Part shown: positions 24,369-33,178 of the stretch, piece by piece | Position numbering within the stretch: position 1 is the stretch's first letter | Layout of the letters: each line of letters starts with the position of its first letter | Program-made: the position numbers and the translations under genes | NCBI RefSeq assembly: GCF_000372745.1 | Contig: NZ_KB889562.1 | Location: forward strand, 62,001-126,000 | DNA: 64,000 bases | From: Embleya scabrispora DSM 41855 | GTDB taxonomy: Bacteria > Actinomycetota > Actinomycetes > Streptomycetales > Streptomycetaceae | Direction of reading: 5' to 3' | The notes under the pieces: model-generated | What the model was told of the DNA's origin: nothing | Database searches by the model: none | What the model saw: only the letters and a program-made list of their open reading frames with translations

Positions 24369-25784
24369 TTAGTTGCCGGTCCCATGTATTTGCACATCAT
24401 GTGCAACTGCCTCGACGATCCGTGCCCGCGTCGCCCGAGCACGCTCGACCAGCCTCTCGTCACGGCTTACCGTGTCCGCGTCGTCGCCCGGCTCGGGCGC
24501 ACGCTCGTGGCGGTCGATGATCGCGTCCAGGGCGGGCACCACCGGCTCCGCCGCCGCGCCCAGTTCGTCGAGCAGGCGGTAGACGAACGCGCCGTAGACG
24601 TCGACCTCCAGCAACTGCGGCAGCGCCGCGAGCAGGACCGGCAGGGCGGCCTCCCCGGCGTGCCGCCACAGCGGAGGCAGGACCCGCGCGTAGGTCCACA
24701 TCGGGTCTGCCGCCATCGACCACAGTTCGGCCGAATGGCGAGCGCTCAGGCCCCCGTGGTCCACGAGCCAGTCGAGCAGCACCACGGCCTGGCGCGGGCG
24801 CCGCGTCGCGGGCCCGAGTGCGTCGAGGCGGGCTTCCGCGAGCCTGCGGTCGCCGGTGATCCGGATCAGCGCCAGGGTCGCGTGCCGCTCCAGGGCCTCG
24901 CCTCCTTCGGCGATCAGGCGTTCGAGCAGCGGTACGGCGTCGCCCGCGGCCGGGCCGAACTCGCCCAACAGTTGCGCGATCCGCCCGCGCGGCCAGGTGT
25001 GCGCTTCGACGCTCGCCACGTCGGACAGCGCCGCGATCAACGCGGGCACCGCCGCCGAGGCGGCCGGCACACCGGGGTCGAGCGCGGCCAGGGCCGCGGG
25101 CAGCAGGCATCCGCGGTCGCGGAGCGAACATGCGCAGGAGGCGGCGTCATGCCCGGCCAGTCGGTCGAGTACGGCCCCGAGCAGTGGAGCCGACGAATCG
25201 TCGGCGAAGCCGGCAGCGGCCCGTACCAATCCCGGGTGCGTCGTATCCGTCGCCGCCGTGGCCAACACCGCGCGAAGAGCCGGCAGTGCCCGGCGATCGC
25301 CCTCGCGGGCGAGGGCGGCCGTGGCCGGCCAACCCACGATCGGGTCGGCCGTCAGTTGCGCCAGTCGGTCCGCGGCGCGCCGGGTGGCCCAGATGGACCG
25401 GCCGATCGTGTCCACCGCGCTCGCCCGTACGTCCGGGTCCTCGTGGTCGAGCGCGTGGACGAGGGCCGGCCACAATCGGGCCGGACCGCCCCGCCACTTG
25501 TGGATCGCCTCGCGGGCGAACCGGATGCCCACGCGCGCCGTCGCCGGGTCCGGGGAACGGATCAGCGGCTCGGCCCGGTCGGAGCCGGCCGAGAGTGAAT
25601 CGCCCATCGTCGGGCTCGGCCGCGCGGCGCTCGTCTCGATGGGGTCGGTCGGCTCGGGTGCCGACGTCGGGGCGGTCACGTGCGGGGGCGGTCGTCGCCC
25701 TTTCGGTGCGTCGTGTTCGCCGTGAACGTCGTGTTCGTCATGGCCGAGATGGTGCTGGGTCGACCGCGCCCCGCGCAACCGCAT
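24369..25784 (-). CDS. HEAT-repeat protein
   Basis: A protein of up to 471 residues made mostly of alpha-helical repeats, such as LWPALVHALDHEDPDVRASAVDTIGRSI, ALPALRAVLATAATDTTHPGLVRAAAG and AVPLLERLIAEGGEALERHATLALIRITGDRRLAEARL. This is a HEAT/armadillo-type scaffold for protein-protein contact, with no catalytic motif. The first ~60 residues are low-complexity and His/Asp-rich (HHLGHDEHDVHGEHD), so the true start may be later, for example GTG 25679 or ATG 25607. It probably forms a two-gene unit with tsaD, whose start is 9 nt downstream. Role unknown. Confidence 0.78.
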   Translation of the reverse strand: MRLRGARSTQHHLGHDEHDVHGEHDAPKGRRPPPHVTAPTSAPEPTDPIETSAARPSPTMGDSLSAGSDRAEPLIRSPDPATARVGIRFAREAIHKWRGGPARLWPALVHALDHEDPDVRASAVDTIGRSIWATRRAADRLAQLTADPIVGWPATAALAREGDRRALPALRAVLATAATDTTHPGLVRAAAGFADDSSAPLLGAVLDRLAGHDAASCACSLRDRGCLLPAALAALDPGVPAASAAVPALIAALSDVASVEAHTWPRGRIAQLLGEFGPAAGDAVPLLERLIAEGGEALERHATLALIRITGDRRLAEARLDALGPATRRPRQAVVLLDWLVDHGGLSARHSAELWSMAADPMWTYARVLPPLWRHAGEAALPVLLAALPQLLEVDVYGAFVYRLLDELGAAAEPVVPALDAIIDRHERAPEPGDDADTVSRDERLVERARATRARIVEAVAHDVQIHGTGN

Positions 25785-25856
25785 TGTGGGCCGTCACATC
25801 AGCCGGGCGCAGCCCCGAACCGGTTCGTGATCGGCTGCGAATCGCTCGGAAATCCT

Positions 25857-25871
25857 TGACAACATGTGTCA
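25857..25871. promoter_or_regulatory. TGACA-N5-TGTCA dyad upstream of the UvrA-like gene
   Basis: TGACA (25857-25861) and TGTCA (25867-25871) are inverted around ACATG and overlap a consensus-like TTGACA (25856-25861). The spacing from TTGACA to the TACGTT box nearest the gene is 22 nt, too long for a simple promoter, so the dyad may be a repressor or activator site instead. Confidence 0.5.
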
Positions 25872-25883
25872 GGGACCCCTTCG

Positions 25884-25889
25884 TACGTT
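25884..25889 (+). promoter_or_regulatory. -10 box of a probably leaderless UvrA-like gene
   Basis: TACGTT, 6 nt, ATG; no ribosome-binding site. Confidence 0.45.
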
Positions 25890-25895
25890 GGTGGC

Positions 25896-28178
<2,283 letters not shown>

Positions 28179-28301
28179 CCCCCGCCACCGCGTCCACCCC
28201 TGTGGCCGGGCCGTGCCACGCGCACCACCGATCGCATCGGCGACGGGTGTGTGGTGGGGGCGGGTTGGGGGGCGTCGGTGCGGCGCGGTAGGGATGTCGG
28301 C

Positions 28302-30278
28302 ATGGCACCTACGACGGTTGGTCCTTGGGATCAGTGGCTCTCCCCGGCATTGTCGGGTCTGGTCACCGGTCTGGGGATGTGGAATTGGAATGTGTTGGCG
28401 GGCGTCGAGCGGGTCGGCGGGTATCTCGCGGGCACGTGGGATCCGCCGACCGGAGAGGACGGGCCGGGAATCATCGGCGACGGGTCCTGGCCGCCGGTGA
28501 TCGGCCGGGTCGGTGCGATCGCGCTGCGCGCGGCGGCGCCGGCCACCGGAACCGAACACCGCGAGGCGTTGCTGGCGTTCCTGGAGAACTGGGCGGGCAC
28601 ACCGATGGCCGATCCGTCGGCCCGCTTGCGTACCGGGGTCGCGCGGGCCGATGCCAAGGCCGTACGGGACGAGCACGGGGCGACCATCGCCACGACCTGG
28701 CCGCACGACGGCCGCTGTGCGGTCGTCCAGGTGCGGACCGGGGACGCGGATCCGCCCGAGTTCGGTGAGCCGGCCGACTGGGTCGAGGTCGCCCGCGGCT
28801 GGGGCGACGCGGCGCAGTTGCGCCGGCTGATCGCGCTGGTGCGCGAGCGTGGGCCGATGCCCTGGGACCCCGCGGCGGTGCGACTGCTCGGTGCGGAAAC
28901 GGGGGTGTCCCGGGCGGCGGCGGCGCTGCTGTCGATCGGCGATGCGGGCGGGATCCGCACGGTGCCGCCGCTCGATCCCGAGCAGCGCGCGGTACTCGGG
29001 CTGAGCACGGCCGAAGCGGACGCCGGCTACGACGAGTTGCGCCGCTTGACCGAGCTCGAACGGCTGGAGCTGTTCGCGCACGTCCTGCCCGAGGACCCGG
29101 CCGAGCTGTGGGAGCCGACCGGCCCGGGTGTGCTCGCGGCCCGGATCGCAGCCGCGTGGCAGGCCCGCTTCGGACGCGCGCGGCAGGTGCCCGAAGAGAC
29201 CCTCGCCGTGCTCGCCGAGCATCCTCGGCTCACCCTGCACACCCCGGCCGCGCACGTCTGTGCCGCCTTCATGGCCCCCGAGACGCACCCCCTGACCGCT
29301 CGGGATCACGATCCGTGGTTGGCCGAGGGGCTCGGCGGGACCTACTCCACCAGCGAGGAGCAAGGCGTGCGCTGGTTCCAGGAGTTCCTGTTCGCGCTCG
29401 CCGTCGCACTGCCGATCGTCTACGCCGAATTGCCCGCCGGGGATCCGGTACGTGCCGGGCTGCCCGCCACGGTGGCCGCGCTGCGCGCGCGACTCGATCA
29501 TCCGGGTCTGCTGCTGAGCGGCGGGTACACCGCGCGTCATCACGAGTCGGCCGACGAGCTGCGCGCCCTGTTCGGCGAGCGGCCCTATGTCGGCCCGATC
29601 CCGCTCACGACGGCGAGCTTCGACGACGGTCTGAGCATCGCCACCATCGCCGAGCCCAGCGAGAAATATCCGCATCCCTTCGTGCGCATGTACTTCCGGC
29701 CGGCCCGCTACGGCGTCGACGAGCGTTCCGCGCTGCTGCGGCAGGTCACCTCCGGTGACGCGCACGTCCGTAACACCGTCGACATGCTGCGCGGCGACTG
29801 GTGCGCACGGGTCGTGGAGCGGGTGGCGGGCGACGCGCTGCCGGTCGGTGGATACGAGGGCAATCCGGCGCTCAGCGCGCCGGAGACGGTCGCGCGGGTC
29901 GAGAAGGCACTCGGGGTCGAGGCCGACGCGGCCGCGCTGTACCTGCAACTGCTCGCGATCGAGCGGCCGAGCGATCGGCGGATCCGGTTGTGGAACGGCT
30001 GGAACGCCGCTCGGCATCGGGAGGCCGCGGCGGCGCTGGTGGCCGCCGGTGTGGTGGTCGCGGACAAGCGGGCGCGCGCCGGTCGCGGAATCTTCCTGCC
30101 CGGCGACTGGGCCAAGGCCCGCAAGCCGCTGTGGCCGATCGAGGTGTGGAAGGCGAATCTGCTGGGCGTACGGCGGATCGGCGACCAGGTCTGGGAGGAA
30201 CAGGTCTGGCGGCTGACCCTGCCCGAACTGTTCGCCCATGCCTGGGATCTGGTCGAGCGCGGGGAGGGGCCCGGCTGA
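28302..30278 (+). CDS. Large protein of unknown function downstream of the UvrA-like gene
   Basis: A 658-residue soluble protein, no signal peptide or membrane helix. It starts MAPTTVGPWDQWLSPALSGL; notable stretches are GLGMWNWNVLAGVERVGGYL, a central FQEFLFALAVALPIVYAELPAGDPVRAGLPATVAALRARLDHPGLLL, and a C-terminal WNGWNAARHREAAAALVAAGVVVADKRARAGRGIFLPGDWAKARKPLWPIEVWK, a winged-helix-like segment ending in LPELFAHAWDLVERGEGPG. I do not recognise a named family. Length and composition suggest a multi-domain helical protein. It lies 123 nt after the UvrA-like gene on the same strand, so the two may work together, but co-transcription is not proven. Confidence 0.8.
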   Translation: MAPTTVGPWDQWLSPALSGLVTGLGMWNWNVLAGVERVGGYLAGTWDPPTGEDGPGIIGDGSWPPVIGRVGAIALRAAAPATGTEHREALLAFLENWAGTPMADPSARLRTGVARADAKAVRDEHGATIATTWPHDGRCAVVQVRTGDADPPEFGEPADWVEVARGWGDAAQLRRLIALVRERGPMPWDPAAVRLLGAETGVSRAAAALLSIGDAGGIRTVPPLDPEQRAVLGLSTAEADAGYDELRRLTELERLELFAHVLPEDPAELWEPTGPGVLAARIAAAWQARFGRARQVPEETLAVLAEHPRLTLHTPAAHVCAAFMAPETHPLTARDHDPWLAEGLGGTYSTSEEQGVRWFQEFLFALAVALPIVYAELPAGDPVRAGLPATVAALRARLDHPGLLLSGGYTARHHESADELRALFGERPYVGPIPLTTASFDDGLSIATIAEPSEKYPHPFVRMYFRPARYGVDERSALLRQVTSGDAHVRNTVDMLRGDWCARVVERVAGDALPVGGYEGNPALSAPETVARVEKALGVEADAAALYLQLLAIERPSDRRIRLWNGWNAARHREAAAALVAAGVVVADKRARAGRGIFLPGDWAKARKPLWPIEVWKANLLGVRRIGDQVWEEQVWRLTLPELFAHAWDLVERGEGPG

Positions 30279-30299
30279 TCACGGGTCCATGGGCACCCG

Positions 30300-30333
30300 G
30301 TCCGGCCGCTCGCGAACCCGCGAGCGGCCGGAC
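30300..30333. terminator. Bidirectional stem-loop terminator
   Basis: GTCCGGCCGCTCGCG and its exact complement form a 15-bp stem with an AACC loop in the 66-nt gap between two convergent genes, so it can stop transcription from both sides. Confidence 0.8.
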
Positions 30334-30344
30334 GCCGTCACGCC

Positions 30345-31139
30345 CTAGCGGCCGAGTCCGCGATAGTGCCGCACCGACAGCGGCGCGAAGATCGCGATCA
30401 GCACGAGCGGCCAGCCGAAGGCCATCAGGATCGGGTGGTCCACGACCCACGAGCCGCCCGCCCAGCCGGGGTTCCCGAACAATTCGCGTCCGGCGCCCGC
30501 GCTCGCGGACAGCGGGTTCCACTCGGCGATCACGCCGAGCCAACCGGGCATCGTGTCGGGCGAGACGAACACGTTGGACAAAAAGCCCAGCGGCCAGACC
30601 AGGATCTGCAGGATCGCCACCGACTCGGGTCCCTTGGCCCGCAGGGCCAGGTAAATGCCCAGCCACAACACCGCCAGTCGCAGCAGCAGCAACATCGCGA
30701 CGGCGAGCGCCGCCCGCGCGGGCCCCTCGTGCCACCGCCAGCCCACCGCGAGCCCGCAGCAGATCAGCACCAGCAACCCGACGGCGGCGTGCAGCATGTC
30801 GGCGAGCACCCGGCCGCCGAGCACGGCGAAGTGCGACATCGGCATCGACCGGAACCGGTCGGTGACCCCGCGCGCCGTGTCGCCGGCCACCGCCGTGAAG
30901 GTGGATTCGATGCCGAAGACCATCGTCATCGCGAACATGCCCGGCATCAGGAACTCGCGGTAGTCGCCGCGGCCGGGCACGTCCATGCCGCCGCCGAACA
31001 GGTAGCCGAACATCAGCACCATCAGCACCGGGAACAGCAGCCCGACCAGCACCGGCGCGGGCTGCCTGGCCCAGTGCGCGAACGTGCGGCGGGTCAGCGT
31101 CCAGGTGTCCGGCAGGGCTCGGCGCAGCGCGGTACTCAT
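30345..31139 (-). CDS. ABC-2 type transporter permease (DrrB-like)
   Basis: A 264-residue integral membrane protein with six predicted helices, beginning FAHWARQPAPVLVGLLFPVLMVLMFGYLFGG and including MPGMFAMTMVFGIESTFTAVAGDTARGVTDRFRSMPMS, the conserved ABC-2 signature region. The end LAIAEW/NPLSA..HPILMAFGWPLVLIAIFAPLSVRHY fits the DrrB/NodJ group. The ATG overlaps the stop of the ATPase gene (ATGA), so the two subunits are made together. Likely drug or metabolite exporter controlled by the divergent TetR gene at 32376. Confidence 0.93.
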   Translation of the reverse strand: MSTALRRALPDTWTLTRRTFAHWARQPAPVLVGLLFPVLMVLMFGYLFGGGMDVPGRGDYREFLMPGMFAMTMVFGIESTFTAVAGDTARGVTDRFRSMPMSHFAVLGGRVLADMLHAAVGLLVLICCGLAVGWRWHEGPARAALAVAMLLLLRLAVLWLGIYLALRAKGPESVAILQILVWPLGFLSNVFVSPDTMPGWLGVIAEWNPLSASAGAGRELFGNPGWAGGSWVVDHPILMAFGWPLVLIAIFAPLSVRHYRGLGR

Positions 31140-32155
31140 GCCGCCACCTCCGTCGCGTCGCCCGTGCCGAGTCTGCCGGTACGGCGCGATCCGCCCGCGC
31201 CGTCGACCGGTTCATCGTCCCGGCGCACGCCGGTGATGGTCAGGAAGACCTCGTCGAGGGTGGGCCGGCGCAGCGCGATGTCCTCGGCCTCGATCCCGGC
31301 GTCGTGCAGTGCCCGCACCGTCGCGGTGAGCGCGCTCACCCGGTCGGTGATCGCGATGCCCACGCGGCGCTCGTCGGCATGGACCCGCGGGTCGCCGTTG
31401 CCGACGCGGGCCAGGATCGCGCCGGCGGCGGCCAGGTCGAGCGGTTCGCGGACCACCACGTCGATCCGGTCGCCGCCCAGTCGCGACTTGAGCTCGGTGG
31501 GCGTTCCCCGGGCGATCGTCCGGCCGTGGTCGACCACCGAGATCGTGTCCGCGAGCCGATCCGCCTCCTCCAGGTATTGCGTGGTCAGCAGCACCGTCGT
31601 ACCGCCCGCCACCAGTTCGCGCACCGCGTCCCACACCTCGGTGCGGCCGCGCGGGTCGAGTCCGGTGGTCGGCTCGTCCAGGAACAGCACCTCGGGTGCC
31701 TGGATCAGCGACGCGGCCAGGTCCAACCGGCGCCGCATGCCGCCCGAGTACGTGGTCACCGCTCGTTCGCCGACGTCGGTCAGCGCGAACCGCTCCAGCA
31801 ACTCCCCCGCCCGGGCCCGCGCCGCGCGGGCGCCCAGATGATACAGCCGGCCGAACATCTCCAGGTTCTGCCGGCCGCCGAGCACCTCGTCCAGTGCGGC
31901 GTACTGCCCGAGCAGCCCGATCCGCGTGCGCACCCGCGCCGCGTCCCGCACCACGTCGAAGCCGGCCACCTCGGCCCGTCCGCCGTCCGGACCCAACAGC
32001 GTGGTCAGGATCCGTACCGCCGTGGTCTTGCCCGCACCGTTGGGGCCGAGCAGTCCGTGCACCGTCCCGGCCGGGACCTCCAGATCGAATCCGTCCAGCG
32101 CCCGTGCGGCGCCGTGCACCTTGGTCACGCCTTCGGCGGAGATCGCCAGTGGCAT
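31136..32155 (-). CDS. ABC transporter ATP-binding protein (DrrA-like)
   Basis: A 339-residue ATPase: Walker A GPNGAGKTT (about residue 37), Q-loop GLLGQYAALDEVL, signature TYSGGMRRRLDLA, Walker B VLFLDEPTTGLDP, switch TTQYLEEADRLAD. The C-terminal extension with DUF4162-like pattern (RIDVVVREPLDLAAAGAILARV...) is typical of daunorubicin-resistance DrrA proteins. AAGGGG precedes the ATG. A stretch with three palindromic sites separates it from the divergent TetR gene. Confidence 0.95.
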   Translation of the reverse strand: MPLAISAEGVTKVHGAARALDGFDLEVPAGTVHGLLGPNGAGKTTAVRILTTLLGPDGGRAEVAGFDVVRDAARVRTRIGLLGQYAALDEVLGGRQNLEMFGRLYHLGARAARARAGELLERFALTDVGERAVTTYSGGMRRRLDLAASLIQAPEVLFLDEPTTGLDPRGRTEVWDAVRELVAGGTTVLLTTQYLEEADRLADTISVVDHGRTIARGTPTELKSRLGGDRIDVVVREPLDLAAAGAILARVGNGDPRVHADERRVGIAITDRVSALTATVRALHDAGIEAEDIALRRPTLDEVFLTITGVRRDDEPVDGAGGSRRTGRLGTGDATEVAA

Positions 32156-32231
32156 GTGAACCCCTTCGCGTATCGCTGGTCGCGGTCTTGCGAAACCCGC
32201 GGGATTTCGCTCGCGAGCCGACTCTGTACAA

Positions 32232-32252
32232 CGTACGGAGTAGCTCCGTACG
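32232..32252. promoter_or_regulatory. Dyad upstream of the DrrAB-like operon
   Basis: CGTACGGAG and CTCCGTACG are perfect 9-bp arms around TAG. It shares the CCGTA/TACGG core with two further sites in the same gap and lies about 80 nt upstream of the ATPase start. Confidence 0.7.
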
Positions 32253-32257
32253 CCGTA

Positions 32258-32272
32258 CCGTACGCCATACGG
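32258..32272. promoter_or_regulatory. CCGTA-N5-TACGG operator, site 2
   Basis: CCGTACGCCATACGG, followed by AG as at site 3. Its centre is 23 bp from site 1 and 80 bp from site 3. Probable TetR operator for the divergent pair. Confidence 0.7.
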
Positions 32273-32337
32273 AGTGGCACGGCAAGCACGCTTCCGATCA
32301 CACTCGCAGCGCTTGTCGATCAACTCCGGATGACGTA

Positions 32338-32352
32338 CCGTACGCACTACGG
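32338..32352. promoter_or_regulatory. CCGTA-N5-TACGG operator, site 3
   Basis: CCGTACGCACTACGG, nearly identical to site 2 (differences only in the centre), 23 nt before the tetR start codon. It fits autorepression by the TetR protein. Confidence 0.7.
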
Positions 32353-32375
32353 AGTTTTCGGAAGGGGGTACGCAC

Positions 32376-33173
32376 GTGGCACGAGAGAAAAGCGGGCGCG
32401 CGGATCCCGCGCGCACCCTCGCGTTGTTGTGGCGCACCGGCGAGGGGCCCACCCGCGGCCCCAAGCAGGGGCTCACCGTGGATCGCATCGCGCTCGCGGC
32501 GATCGGGATCGCCGACGCCGACGGGCTCGGCGCGCTGTCCATGCGCGCGGTCGCCGAGCGGCTCGGGGTCGGCACCATGTCGCTGTACACGTACGTGCCG
32601 GGCAAGGCCGAACTGCTGCACGTCATGTTCGACACCGTGCTGGGCGAGAACGAGTTGCCCGACGCGGCCGGGCTCGGCTGGCGCGCCGCGCTGGAGCGGC
32701 ACGCGCGCGCCGACCACGCGCTCGCCCAACGACATCCGTGGGTGGTGCAACTGTGGGGCCCCGGCCTGCTGCTCATGGGCCCGCGAATCACCGCCCGGGC
32801 CGAGTCGGCGCTGCGCACCGTCGCCGAGCTCGGGCTGACCGAGGCCGAGATGGCGCACGTCGTCGGGCTCGTCGACGCGTACGTCCGGGGTGTCACCCAG
32901 GTCGCCGTCGACGTCAACCGGGACGCGGTGAGCAGCGGCGTGGGCTACGAGGACTGGTGGGCGGAGAGCACGCCGTACCTGGAACGGCTCATCCAGCCCG
33001 CCCGCTTCCCCACCCTCACCCGGGTCTGGGCCGCCGGCACCTACGAGGAAGCCCCCGACGCGGGCTTCGAGTTCGGCCTGCGCCTGGTCCTGGACGGCAT
33101 CGAGACCCTGATCCGCTCGCGGCGACCCGCCGAACCGGTCGCCGCGGCCGAGCCCCCCGCAACGCAGGAGTAG
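32376..33173 (+). CDS. TetR-family regulator of the DrrAB-like exporter
   Basis: A 265-residue TetR/AcrR protein of the long class with a TetR_C-type ligand domain. The helix-turn-helix is TVDRIALAAIGIADADGLGALSMRAVAERLGVGTMSLYTYVPGKAELLHVMFD. The GTG start has GGAAGGGGG upstream. It is divergent from drrAB-like genes, and three related palindromes lie between, two of them nearly identical, so it most likely represses both directions until an exported ligand binds. Its stop codon lies 5 nt before the SNF2 coding sequence, so read-through into the helicase is likely. Confidence 0.94.
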   Translation: MAREKSGRADPARTLALLWRTGEGPTRGPKQGLTVDRIALAAIGIADADGLGALSMRAVAERLGVGTMSLYTYVPGKAELLHVMFDTVLGENELPDAAGLGWRAALERHARADHALAQRHPWVVQLWGPGLLLMGPRITARAESALRTVAELGLTEAEMAHVVGLVDAYVRGVTQVAVDVNRDAVSSGVGYEDWWAESTPYLERLIQPARFPTLTRVWAAGTYEEAPDAGFEFGLRLVLDGIETLIRSRRPAEPVAAAEPPATQE

Positions 33174-33178
33174 CGAAC

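Noticed and set aside
24366-24371. TAAGCT as the -10 box of a leaderless tsaD
   Set aside because: The hexamer starts with the TAA stop codon of the upstream HEAT-repeat gene, so the match is confounded; co-transcription is simpler.
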